From Ruminococcaceae bacterium UBA3329 (GTDB lineage Bacteria > Bacillota > Clostridia > Oscillospirales > Acutalibacteraceae), in NCBI GenBank assembly GCA_002361875.1, contig DERX01000012.1:12454-36938 (forward strand): a DNA stretch of 24,485 nt, given 5' to 3'. Positions 1 through 7,606 of this stretch are shown here, piece after piece. The notes beneath the pieces were generated by a model. It did no database searches. It saw nothing but the letters and a program-made list of their open reading frames with translations, and was not told where the DNA came from. A program made the position numbers and the translations under genes. Each line of letters opens with the position of its first letter. Position 1 is the first letter of the stretch.

Positions 1-576
1 ATCGTCGCCGCCAAACTGCATGTTACAGCCATACCGCTGAAACAGCTCATAGAAATCATAGCTCTGCATCAGCATATAATTAAATTCCAAAAAGCTTAAG
101 CCTTTTTCCATTCTCTGCTTATAGCACTCTGCACGGAGCATATTGTTAACGGAGAAGCAAGCACCTACCTCTCTCAATACCTCAACATAATTAAGGTCAA
201 GAAGCCAGTCCGCATTGTTAACCATAAGCGCCTTGCCGTCCGAAAAGTCAATAAATCTTTCCATTTGTCTTTTAAAGCATTCTGCATTGTGGTTAATGTC
301 CTCACGGGTAAGCATTTTACGCATATCCGTTCTGCCCGACGGGTCGCCTATCATTGTTGTGCCGCCGCCGATAAGGGCAATGGGCTTATTACCTGCCATT
401 TGAAGTCTTTTCATAAGAGTAAGAGCCATAAAATGACCTGCTGTAAGGCTGTCTGCCGTGCAGTCAAAGCCGATATAGAAAGTTGCCTTTCCGTTATTTA
501 TCATTTCTCTTATTTCGGGTTCATTCGTAACCTGGGCAATAAGTCCGCGCGCTACCAATTCTTCATAAATCTGCAT
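1..576 (-). CDS. tyrS: Tyrosyl-tRNA synthetase, N-terminal part (cut by window edge)
   Basis: Charges tRNA-Tyr with tyrosine in the cytoplasm (class I aminoacyl-tRNA synthetase). The visible 192 residues are the N-terminal half of the Rossmann catalytic domain; the C-terminal KMSKS loop and S4 domain lie outside the window. Seen directly: YIGFDCTADSL at 34-44, followed by TAGH at 45-48 in the place of the HIGH motif, then IGGGTTMIGDPSGR at 69-82 and a late LMQSYDFYELF stretch at 169-179, all typical of bacterial TyrRS. The ATG at 576 has an AGGAGG ribosome site 9 bases upstream. A Tyr-specific T-box leader precedes the gene, which independently supports the identity. The first His of HIGH is Thr (codon ACA at 444-442), which is unusual for the textbook family. 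Identity is near certain. Confidence 0.96.
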   Translation of the reverse strand, partial: MQIYEELVARGLIAQVTNEPEIREMINNGKATFYIGFDCTADSLTAGHFMALTLMKRLQMAGNKPIALIGGGTTMIGDPSGRTDMRKMLTREDINHNAECFKRQMERFIDFSDGKALMVNNADWLLDLNYVEVLREVGACFSVNNMLRAECYKQRMEKGLSFLEFNYMLMQSYDFYELFQRYGCNMQFGGDD

Positions 577-585
577 TTTTGAAAT

Positions 586-842
586 CCTCCTAAAAATAAA
601 GTCCCCTGCAAACAGCAGAGGACGAAAAACCGTGTTACCACCTCAATTTACCGATTTCTCACGAAAGCGGCCTTAACGGGTAACTGACATTACCCTGTTC
701 TGTAACGGGAACACCCGTTTGCCCCTACTTTGTTCAAGGCAACGACTCGGCGATGTATTTCACATTGCTCTCACGCTTTCTTCCACCGACCGAAAGCTCT
801 CTTTGCTTTAAGCGAATGTTACTTCTTCGTGTCACAGTCTTT
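586..842 (-). promoter_or_regulatory. Tyrosine T-box riboswitch leader of tyrS
   Basis: A leader of about 266 bases between the promoter and tyrS has the parts of a T-box. The conserved T-box core (GAGGTGGTAACACGG on the minus strand) lies at 630-649 and offers UGGU to pair with the ACCA end of uncharged tRNA. The apparent specifier codon is UAC (757-755), read in a GAAAUACAUC loop, so it should sense tRNA-Tyr. A terminator stem directly precedes the AGGAGG. Established mechanism: uncharged tRNA stabilises the antiterminator and lets tyrS be transcribed. The assignment of the codon is from local context, not a folded model. Confidence 0.93.
592..623 (-). terminator. T-box intrinsic terminator upstream of tyrS
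   Basis: On the minus strand GTCCTCTGC and GCAGGGGAC form a 9-bp stem (one G-U pair) with a 5-base loop, followed by TTTATTTTT. It is the regulated terminator of the T-box. It is also the first terminator met by transcripts coming through recN, because no other hairpin separates recN from tyrS. Confidence 0.88.
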
Positions 843-848
843 AAAAAT

Positions 849-876
849 ATTATACATAAATTTTATTTTTTGTCAA
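849..876 (-). promoter_or_regulatory. tyrS promoter, sigma-A type
   Basis: The -35 box TTGACA (876-871) and -10 box TATAAT (854-849) are both perfect consensus, with a 16-base spacer. The predicted start is near 842. The -35 box overlaps the last codons and stop of recN (stop at 863-865), so the promoter sits across the 3' end of the upstream gene. Confidence 0.92.
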
Positions 877-2551
877 GAAAATAATTGTCAGCAAAGGCTA
901 TTAGCTCTGCCGCCGCCTGTTTTGAAATATCCGTATTCTCAATTCCGCCGATTATTCTTGAAAGCTCATTTACACGTTCGGGATATTCAAGCGGCTTTAC
1001 ACTCGTAAAGGTTTTACTGTTTTTTTCAGACTTGGATATTAAATAATGACTGTCAGCAAATGCGGCAATTTGCGCTAAATGTGTAACGCAAAGCACCTGT
1101 CTGTCAAGAGAAACCTCTTTAAGCTTAATACCGATTTTTTGCGCCGTTCTGCCGCTCACTCCCGTGTCAATTTCATCAAAAATTAAAGTTTGAATTTCAT
1201 CGCCTGCCGCAAGAACATTTTTAATAGCAAGCATAACTCTTGAAAGTTCACCGCCGGAGGCAATTTTTGAAAGCGCCTTCGGCTCTTCGCCTATATTAGC
1301 GGAAATAAGGAAATATATTTCATCCTGACCGTTTTCATTACATTCCGTTTTGTTTTGTACTACTTTGAAAACTATCGAGGGCATTTCAAGGAAAGAAAGC
1401 TCTTTTGAAACTCTTTCGGCAAATTTGAGTGAAGCTTTATTTCTTATGTCGCTGAGCTTATCGGCGGCATTTTGCATCATAATCCGTTTTTCATCTGCCA
1501 CTATCTTTAATTTTTCTTTAATTTGGTCGGAAAAGGTTATTTCTTCAAGTTCTTTTTGTGCATTTTCAAAATATTTCAGTACCTCTTCCTCGTTCTCACC
1601 GTATTTCTTGAAAATCGTTTCAAGAAGTGAAAGTCTTTCTTCAATTACATCAAGCTCTTTCGGGTCAATATCGGCAGAAAAAAGAAAGTTATTTAACTCG
1701 GACACACAGTCCGAAAGCGAATAAGAAACATCTGTAAGCGTTTCAGCAACACTTTTCAAAGTGTCATCATATTCCGCCGCATTTTGCACAGAAGAAGCGG
1801 CAAATGAAACCGTTGAAACGGCTCCACCCTCACCGTTTTCACCGTCAAGCGACTGTAAAGCCGCATTTACATAAGAAAGAAGAGCTTCGACATTTTGAAG
1901 AAAATTTCTGCGTTTTATTAAACCTGAGTACTCCCCTGCTTTAATGTCGGCCGCTTCAATTTCTTCAATCTGATATGTCAGAATATCAATCTTTCTTGCC
2001 TTTTCGGATTCGTTGTCAATAAATGCTTTATATTTTCGCTCTGCGTCCTGAAAACTGTTATATGCTGAAATATATTTATTTTTATATTCGTCATCCTGTG
2101 CAAAGGCATCAATATAATTAATATGAAAATCTTCATTGAGAAGATTTTGATTATCAAGCTGACCGTGAATGTTAATAAGAGTGTGACCTAATTTTTTGAG
2201 CATTGAAACTGTTACGGACTGACCGTTAATTTTGCATACATTTTTACCGTCAGCAAATATTTTTCGCATAATATGAAGAGTGCCGTCCTCTTCGCCGTCA
2301 ATTCCGATTTCTTCAAGGACAGATTTTACGCCTGTATTTATATCGGAAAACAGTGCAGAAACCTCGGCAAATTCATTGCCGGTTCTTATAAGCTCACGTG
2401 AAGTCCGTTCACCCAATACAGCATTTATAGCATCAATAATAATGGACTTACCTGCACCTGTTTCTCCCGTCAAAACATTAAGACCGTTATTAAAATCAAT
2501 AACAGCCTCTTTAATTATTGCAATATTGCTGATTTTAAGGTTTTGAAGCAT
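863..2551 (-). CDS. recN: DNA repair protein RecN
   Basis: SMC-like ATPase that acts early in double-strand break repair and recombination in the cytoplasm. It has 562 residues, close to the E. coli length of about 553. The N-terminal Walker A is GETGAGKS at residues 29-36. A central helical region (about 150-400) fits the coiled coil of the family. The C-terminal half carries the ABC signature region ASGGELSRVMLAI and the Walker B LIFDEIDTGVSG, followed by VLCVTHLAQIAAFAD. It starts 6 bases after the argR stop, with AAGGA as ribosome site, and is the last gene of the long nusB-recN operon. ArgR followed by RecN is a conserved Bacillus/Clostridia gene order. Its last codons contain the tyrS -35 box. 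Confidence 0.97.
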   Translation of the reverse strand: MLQNLKISNIAIIKEAVIDFNNGLNVLTGETGAGKSIIIDAINAVLGERTSRELIRTGNEFAEVSALFSDINTGVKSVLEEIGIDGEEDGTLHIMRKIFADGKNVCKINGQSVTVSMLKKLGHTLINIHGQLDNQNLLNEDFHINYIDAFAQDDEYKNKYISAYNSFQDAERKYKAFIDNESEKARKIDILTYQIEEIEAADIKAGEYSGLIKRRNFLQNVEALLSYVNAALQSLDGENGEGGAVSTVSFAASSVQNAAEYDDTLKSVAETLTDVSYSLSDCVSELNNFLFSADIDPKELDVIEERLSLLETIFKKYGENEEEVLKYFENAQKELEEITFSDQIKEKLKIVADEKRIMMQNAADKLSDIRNKASLKFAERVSKELSFLEMPSIVFKVVQNKTECNENGQDEIYFLISANIGEEPKALSKIASGGELSRVMLAIKNVLAAGDEIQTLIFDEIDTGVSGRTAQKIGIKLKEVSLDRQVLCVTHLAQIAAFADSHYLISKSEKNSKTFTSVKPLEYPERVNELSRIIGGIENTDISKQAAAELIAFADNYFLDKK

Positions 2552-2557
2552 AAAATA

Positions 2558-3001
2558 TCAGTCCTTCAGCATTGAAAGAATTGCGTTACGGTTGTCTTGT
2601 GAATTTTTAAGAGAATCGCAGGCAAGAAAAATTGTATCATCACCCGCAATTGCTCCGACAACACCCTTTAAATGTGCATTTTCGAGGGAAACACATGCCG
2701 CATTAGCTGTGCCCTCATAGCACTTTACTACAACAATATTCATTGCAAGCTCTACAGAGAGCACAGAGCGGGAAAAAATCATAGCAAAATTGCTGTGTGT
2801 TTCGCTTTTACTTATAACATATCTTGTTTCATTCTTGCCGAAATGCTCTTTAACAAGCTTTAAATCTTTAATATCTCTTGAAATAGTTGCCTGTGTAACC
2901 TTATAGCCGTTACTGCTTAACATTTTAATAATTTCTTCTTGGGTAGAAACATTGTTATTTTGAATAAAATCTATAATCAGTTTTTGTCTGTCCTTTTTCA
3001 T
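2558..3001 (-). CDS. argR: Arginine repressor ArgR/AhrC
   Basis: Hexameric transcription regulator that senses L-arginine and controls arginine synthesis and breakdown genes by binding ARG boxes. Full length at 147 residues. The N-terminal winged helix (about 1-70) has TQATISRDIKDLKL at 36-49, the usual recognition-helix region. The C-terminal arginine-binding and oligomerisation domain shows GTANAACVSLE at 97-107 and GAIAGDDTIFLAC at 116-128, with the Asp pair expected to contact arginine. The ATG at 3001 has an AAGGAGA site 10 bases upstream and begins 4 bases after the nadK stop. I did not identify an ARG box inside the window, so autoregulation cannot be claimed. Confidence 0.96.
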   Translation of the reverse strand: MKKDRQKLIIDFIQNNNVSTQEEIIKMLSSNGYKVTQATISRDIKDLKLVKEHFGKNETRYVISKSETHSNFAMIFSRSVLSVELAMNIVVVKCYEGTANAACVSLENAHLKGVVGAIAGDDTIFLACDSLKNSQDNRNAILSMLKD

Positions 3002-3005
3002 TTTC

Positions 3006-3857
3006 TTATGTTCTCCTTTGAGTAAGCTTTCTGTTTAATACATCAAAAAATTCGTCTGATTTAATTCTTATAAATTCTGCAGAAATATCCGATTTTTCAA
3101 TAATTACTCTTCCGTTTTGAGGTAATTCGATATTTGTTTCACCGTCAAGAGAAATAACAATGTCCTTTTCGGGATTATTCGGCGCTGTAATACTGATTTC
3201 CGATGAACTGTTAAAAACCATTGACCTGTTAAGCGGCGAATGAGTGCAAAGCGGAGTCATTATTATACATTGCAAAGCAGGGTCAATTACGGGACCGCCT
3301 GCAGACCATGAATAAGCCGTTGAACCTGTAGGCGTGGAAACTATTATTCCATCTGCTCTGTAACAGTTCACAATTTTATCATCGCAATATGCGTTAAGGT
3401 TCAGAACATTAAAAGTTTTGCCCCTCGCAACTGCAATATCGTTAAGGCAGTAGCCGATCATTTCTTTTTTTCCGTCAAGCTCTAAATAGCATTTTAACAT
3501 CATATGCTTATCTTTTAAATAATTGCCGTTTAAAAGTGATTTAAGTAATTCAAGTTCATTTGCTTCAACACCTGCTAAAAAAGCGAGATTGCCCGCATTT
3601 ATGCAAAGAACAGGCTTACCTGCAATTGCGCACTGCTTTGCAGTGTGAATAAACGAACCGTCGCCGCCGATTGCTATTACAATATCAGCTTCAGAATACA
3701 AATCTTCCAAATATGTGAATCGGTCGCCGAAAGCGGACTTCGTATCAGGTTCAAAAAAGTATTCAATGTTAAGCTGTTGGAGCATATCCGTTACGGCATA
3801 AGTGACGCTTTCTGCCCTTTCACGGGTAAGGTTAGGTACAATTCCGACTTTAATCAT
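3006..3857 (-). CDS. nadK: NAD kinase
   Basis: Phosphorylates NAD to NADP (ATP or polyphosphate donor), the only cellular route to NADP. From the ATG at 3857 it has 283 residues. Visible motifs: the GGDG signature at 64-67 (within IAIGGDGSFIHTA), NAGNLAFLAG at 87-96, the ND pair in NDIAVARG, and the glycine-rich GIIVSTPTGSTAYSWSAGG that contacts NAD. A GTG at 3866 is also in frame, but the ATG gives an 8-base overlap (ATGATTAA) with the tlyA stop, and a GGTGA lies at the right distance. It lies between tlyA and argR, the usual Clostridia position. Identity is secure; the start is likely. Confidence 0.95.
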   Translation of the reverse strand: MIKVGIVPNLTRERAESVTYAVTDMLQQLNIEYFFEPDTKSAFGDRFTYLEDLYSEADIVIAIGGDGSFIHTAKQCAIAGKPVLCINAGNLAFLAGVEANELELLKSLLNGNYLKDKHMMLKCYLELDGKKEMIGYCLNDIAVARGKTFNVLNLNAYCDDKIVNCYRADGIIVSTPTGSTAYSWSAGGPVIDPALQCIIMTPLCTHSPLNRSMVFNSSSEISITAPNNPEKDIVISLDGETNIELPQNGRVIIEKSDISAEFIRIKSDEFFDVLNRKLTQRRT

Positions 3858-4674
3858 TGTTATCACCGCTCAAAATTTTATGTGAAGTATCTGCAATTTC
3901 TGTGATGTAATTTTCATCAAATGAAATCATATTTTCTGTATCTTTAGAAAGAAAAATTAAGTATTCAATGTTGCCCTCAGGACCTTTTATCGGGGAAAAT
4001 GTTAACCCTAAAACAGAAAAACCTGTTTCAAGTGCAAAGGTTACTATTGAACTGATAACCTCAATATGAGTTGATTTTTCACGGACAACGCCTTTTTTGC
4101 CAACCTTTTCCTTACCCGCTTCAAACTGCGGTTTTATCAGAGCAACGCATTTTCCGCCCTGCTTTAAGAAGCCGAAAAGCACAGGTAAAATAAGTTTAAG
4201 CGAAATAAAGGAAACATCAATACTGGCAAAATCAATTTCATCAGACACTGTTTCTTTTGTCAGATAGCGAAAATTTGTGCGCTCTAAATTCACTACGCGC
4301 TCATCAGTTCGCAATTTCCAAGCAAGCTGACCGTATCCAACATCAATTGAATAAACCTTTTTAGCGCCGTTTTGGAGCATACAGTCGGTAAATCCGCCCG
4401 TCGATGCGCCTATATCCATGCAAATGCAGTCAGTAAGTGTAATCGGAAAAGATTGCATAGCTTTTTCGAGTTTATATCCGCCGCGGCTGACATAAGGCAT
4501 CTGTTTGCCTTTTAATTCAATTTTATCGGTAGGTTTTACAGTATAACCGGATTTAGTTTCCTTTTGACCGTTTACGTAAACCGAACCCGACATAATAAGC
4601 GCAGACGCTTTTGAACGGCTGTCGCAAAATCCAAGCTCATAAACAGCAGTATCCAGTCGTTTTTTATCAGCCAT
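3850..4674 (-). CDS. tlyA: TlyA/YqxC family rRNA 2'-O-methyltransferase
   Basis: Hemolysin A family protein. Characterised TlyA enzymes (Mycobacterium) 2'-O-methylate rRNA; the exact target here is inferred. It has 274 residues. An S4 RNA-binding domain occupies about 4-56 (RLDTAVYELGFCDSRSKASA, then VYVNG). Next comes YVSRGGYKLEKA at 61-72, then an FtsJ-like Rossmann domain with the SAM motif DIGASTGGFTD at 87-97 and ASIDVSFISLKLILP further on. The ATG at 4674 has GGAGAG upstream and overlaps the dxs stop by 8 bases (ATGGCTGA). Despite the name, the haemolytic activity reported for some members is not needed to explain it; in this operon it belongs to core metabolism. Confidence 0.94.
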   Translation of the reverse strand: MADKKRLDTAVYELGFCDSRSKASALIMSGSVYVNGQKETKSGYTVKPTDKIELKGKQMPYVSRGGYKLEKAMQSFPITLTDCICMDIGASTGGFTDCMLQNGAKKVYSIDVGYGQLAWKLRTDERVVNLERTNFRYLTKETVSDEIDFASIDVSFISLKLILPVLFGFLKQGGKCVALIKPQFEAGKEKVGKKGVVREKSTHIEVISSIVTFALETGFSVLGLTFSPIKGPEGNIEYLIFLSKDTENMISFDENYITEIADTSHKILSGDNND

Positions 4675-6526
4675 TTTTTCTCTCCGAAAATTTATTGTAA
4701 ATTGATTCTCTGTCTAATTGAAATTTTGCCATAAGCGAAGGAACGGGTGCATGAGGAACAAACTCATTGTTAACGGCAATATGCTCGAACTTGCCGTTAA
4801 AGCCTTTTTCTGCAAGTGCTTCAGCAAAGGCTGTGCCAACAGAGCCCGATTTTTCCGACTCCTCATAAAATACAATTTTTCTGTATGTCATAGCAATATT
4901 AAATGCATCATTGGGAATAGGCTTAATACAGTTAAGGACAAGCAAAGAAACAATTGTATTTTCGGTCTTAAGCTTTTCAACTGCAAACATTGCCTCAGCG
5001 GAAACTCTGCCGTATGTAACTATTAAAGCACCGCCGTTTTCGTTGAACAAGTCATAATCTTTTTTTCTTATTTCATAACCGTTCGGTAACACTGTATCAT
5101 TGCCTCTCGGATACCTTACTGCAAAAAGTCCGTTTTCTTTTACAGAATTTTCTAAATCAAAATTAAGACGTTCAAATGTAAATGGCGAATAAATCTTAAT
5201 ATTGGGAACAGCCATAAGCAAAGGAATATCAAAAAGTCCCTGGTGCGTTACACCGTCCTCGCCGACAAATCCTGCTCTGTCAACAGCAATAACCAGATTT
5301 GCATTTTGAAGTGAGCAGTCGTGTATAAGCTGATCGTAGGTTCTTTGTAAAAATGTTGAATAAAGCGCAACGACAGGCTTCATTCCGCCCTTTGAAAGAC
5401 CAGATGCAAATGTTACAGCGTGTTCTTCGGCAATACCCACATCGAAAAATCTGTCCTTGAAATTTTCAGAGAATTCTTTAAGACCTGTTCCGAGCGCCAT
5501 TGCAGCAGTTACTGCACAAACACGCTTATCTTTTTTAGCAATCCCGCAAAGCGAAGAGCCGAAAACGGAAGAAAAATTTTCAGAGCCGATATTTGTTTCA
5601 CCGTTGTCAATATTAAAATGCGAAATTCCGTGAAATTCACTCGGTGATTTTTCCGCAAAGTCGTAGCCTTTGCCCTTAATTGTGTTAACATGCAGAAGAA
5701 CGGGACCGTTAACAAGCTTTGCGCTGTCAAGCGCCTCGGAAAGCTGCTCAAGGTTGTGACCGTCAATGGGCCCCATGTAACGAAATCCCATATCCTCGAA
5801 AAATGTACTTTTATAAAGCCTGTTTTTAATTCTTGTTTTAATGTTGAAAATTTGCTTTGACAGCTGTTTGCCGATTAAAGGAATTCTATTTAAAACGGAC
5901 TCAGTTTTTGCCTTTAAGCGGAAATATTCAGGCTTTGAACGAATTACTGCCAAATATCTTGCAACACCGCCTACATTTTCGGATATTGACATTTTGTTGT
6001 CGTTAAGAATTACTATAAGTCTTGCTTTTGAGCGGCCCGCATTGTTAAGTGCCTCATAAGCAAGACCGCCTGTTAGTGCTCCGTCGCCGATAACCGCAAC
6101 GGTATAATCTTTTTTACCGTTTAAAAGATTTGACATTGCTATGCCGAAAGCGGACGAAACAGAAGTGCTTGAATGACCGCTGTAAAAAATATCGTGCTCA
6201 CTCTCTTCAGGCGAGGAAAATCCTGAAATGCCGCCCTCTGTACGCAGTGTGTTAAACTTTTCATATCTTCCCGTAATAATTTTGTGAGTATATACCTGAT
6301 GTCCCACATCCCAAATGATTTTGTCATTCGGCGAATTAAACACCTTATGAAGAGCCACAGAAAGCTCAACAACACCGAGATTCGAGGAAAGATGACCGCC
6401 GTTTTTTGAAACAGTTTCAATCAATGTATTTCTTATCTCAGCGCAAAGCTCTCCGAGTTCTGCATAAGACAATTTTTTAACATCATCAGGTGACTTAATC
6501 GCAGACAATAATTTTTCGTTTGCCAA
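4667..6526 (-). CDS. dxs: 1-deoxy-D-xylulose-5-phosphate synthase
   Basis: Condenses pyruvate and glyceraldehyde 3-phosphate to DXP, the first and thiamine-diphosphate-dependent step of the MEP isoprenoid pathway. Proposed length is 619 residues (E. coli about 620). Motifs: GGHLSSNLG near 43, WDVGHQVYTHKI near 72, YSGHSSTSVS near 115, the ThDP motif GDGALTGG at 147-154 with NDNKMSIS about 25 residues later, GPIDGHN, and a transketolase C-terminal half with GIAEEHAV and DRAGFVGEDG. The longest frame begins with TTG at 6544 with no good ribosome site. The TTG at 6526 has GGAG 8 bases upstream and is preferred. It follows ispA directly, so DXP synthesis and prenyl chain elongation are co-transcribed. 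Confidence 0.96.
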   Translation of the reverse strand: MANEKLLSAIKSPDDVKKLSYAELGELCAEIRNTLIETVSKNGGHLSSNLGVVELSVALHKVFNSPNDKIIWDVGHQVYTHKIITGRYEKFNTLRTEGGISGFSSPEESEHDIFYSGHSSTSVSSAFGIAMSNLLNGKKDYTVAVIGDGALTGGLAYEALNNAGRSKARLIVILNDNKMSISENVGGVARYLAVIRSKPEYFRLKAKTESVLNRIPLIGKQLSKQIFNIKTRIKNRLYKSTFFEDMGFRYMGPIDGHNLEQLSEALDSAKLVNGPVLLHVNTIKGKGYDFAEKSPSEFHGISHFNIDNGETNIGSENFSSVFGSSLCGIAKKDKRVCAVTAAMALGTGLKEFSENFKDRFFDVGIAEEHAVTFASGLSKGGMKPVVALYSTFLQRTYDQLIHDCSLQNANLVIAVDRAGFVGEDGVTHQGLFDIPLLMAVPNIKIYSPFTFERLNFDLENSVKENGLFAVRYPRGNDTVLPNGYEIRKKDYDLFNENGGALIVTYGRVSAEAMFAVEKLKTENTIVSLLVLNCIKPIPNDAFNIAMTYRKIVFYEESEKSGSVGTAFAEALAEKGFNGKFEHIAVNNEFVPHAPVPSLMAKFQLDRESIYNKFSERKNG

Positions 6527-6534
6527 AATAAAAT

Positions 6535-6538
6535 CTCC
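6535..6538 (-). promoter_or_regulatory. Ribosome binding site deciding the dxs TTG start
   Basis: GGAG (minus strand) lies just after the ispA stop and 8 bases before the TTG at 6526. No comparable site precedes the alternative TTG at 6544, so this site sets the start choice for dxs. Confidence 0.6.
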
Positions 6539-6540
6539 AA

Positions 6541-7419
6541 TCAAAACTTGCGCTCGGCAAGTGCCAAAGTTAAATTTATAAGCTTATTGCTGTGTCCGTC
6601 AAAAGAATTTAAAACAGATATTGCATTTTCCGTAAGGCTGTTTACAAGCTCTTTTGACTGCTCCAAGCCATATAGCCTTACAAATGTAGGCTTATTGTTT
6701 TTCTCATCACTGCCGACAGGCTTGCCAAGAGTCTGCGAATCGCTGATTATATCAAGAATATCATCTCTGATTTGAAAAGCAAGTCCTAAATCTTCGGCAT
6801 ACTCACAAATTTTGTTAATTTGTGCATTATCCGCTTTTTTGCCTGTAAGATAACCTAAAACACAGGCACATTTTAAAAGTGCGCAGGTTTTAAGTGAATA
6901 CATCTTTTTAATATCGTTTAATTGAGGCGCAGTGTTTTCAAACTTTAAATCAAGCACCTGCCCCATTACCATTCCGCGCACACCTGCAAATTCGGAAAGA
7001 TATTTAACAGCAAGATTTGTATTTTGAGGAGAAATTCCGCTTTGTGATGCCAAGAAAAATGCTTCAGTCAAAAGTGCATCGCCCGCTAAAAGGGCATTTG
7101 CCTCACCGAATGCTATGTGGCAGGACGGCTTACCTCGACGCATATCATCGTTATCCATACACGGTAAATCGTCGTGTATGAGCGAATAAGTGTGAATCAT
7201 TTCAAGTGCACAGCCGAGTTTAATTGCAGCATCATGGTCACCGCTGAAAAGCTCTGAAAAATAGAGTGTCAACAACGGGCGAATCCTTTTGCCGCCGTTT
7301 TTTAAACTGTAATTCATTGCGTCAAGCACAATTGAATTTTCAGCATTTTCAAAGGCGTTATTTTCGAGAAAATCGTTTATAGCTTTAATATCATTTGCAA
7401 ATTCGGAAAAGTCAGCCAT
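6541..7419 (-). CDS. ispA: Polyprenyl (farnesyl/geranyl) diphosphate synthase
   Basis: Head-to-tail condensation of IPP with allylic diphosphates, giving C15 (possibly C20) precursors for undecaprenyl phosphate, quinones and other prenyl products. It has 292 residues from the ATG at 7419. Trans-prenyltransferase motifs: NGGKRIRP at 41-48; the first Asp-rich motif IHDDLPCMDND at 81-91 (DDxxxxD spacing, usual for bacterial short-chain enzymes); the second, FQIRDDILD, at 215-223; and LGKPVGSDEKNNKPT at 231-245. An in-frame TTG at 7428 is possible, but the ATG has GAGG 9 bases upstream and overlaps the xseB stop by 8 bases (ATGGCTGA). Product chain length cannot be read with certainty from sequence alone. 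Confidence 0.94.
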   Translation of the reverse strand: MADFSEFANDIKAINDFLENNAFENAENSIVLDAMNYSLKNGGKRIRPLLTLYFSELFSGDHDAAIKLGCALEMIHTYSLIHDDLPCMDNDDMRRGKPSCHIAFGEANALLAGDALLTEAFFLASQSGISPQNTNLAVKYLSEFAGVRGMVMGQVLDLKFENTAPQLNDIKKMYSLKTCALLKCACVLGYLTGKKADNAQINKICEYAEDLGLAFQIRDDILDIISDSQTLGKPVGSDEKNNKPTFVRLYGLEQSKELVNSLTENAISVLNSFDGHSNKLINLTLALAERKF

Positions 7420-7606
7420 TTTCAGCAACCTCGTTAATATTAGTTATTTTAAGCTTTGCCTCGCTTAACATTTTTCTGCATTTATCCGAGAGAAGTGCTC
7501 CCTCTTCATAAAGCTTTAAGGAATCCTCTAAAGAAAGATTTCCTTCTTCCAGCTTTGAAACTATTTCTTCAAGTCTTTTTACAGACTCCTCGTAATTCAT
7601 TTTCAT
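7412..7606 (-). CDS. xseB: Exodeoxyribonuclease VII small subunit
   Basis: Small helical subunit of exonuclease VII, which degrades single-stranded DNA together with XseA; several XseB copies bind one XseA. It has 64 residues, normal for the family, with the signature NYEESVKRLEEIVSKLEEG near the start, then SLEDSLKLYEEGALLSDKCR. The ATG at 7606 directly follows the xseA stop, and AAGGTGA inside the xseA end serves as ribosome site. The 3' end overlaps ispA by 8 bases. Stoichiometric co-expression with xseA is expected. Confidence 0.95.
   Translation of the reverse strand: MKMNYEESVKRLEEIVSKLEEGNLSLEDSLKLYEEGALLSDKCRKMLSEAKLKITNINEVAENG

Noticed and set aside
265..582. Plus-strand open frame of 105 codons opposite tyrS
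   Set aside because: It lies entirely antisense to the well-supported tyrS, has no ribosome site, and its translation has no recognisable family character.
3850..4674. Reading tlyA as a virulence haemolysin
   Set aside because: The S4 plus FtsJ-like architecture and position in a core operon indicate an rRNA methyltransferase; the haemolysin name is historical.
4718..5026. Plus-strand open frame of 102 codons opposite dxs
   Set aside because: Antisense to the conserved C-terminal half of dxs, with Cys/Asn-rich composition typical of a shadow frame.
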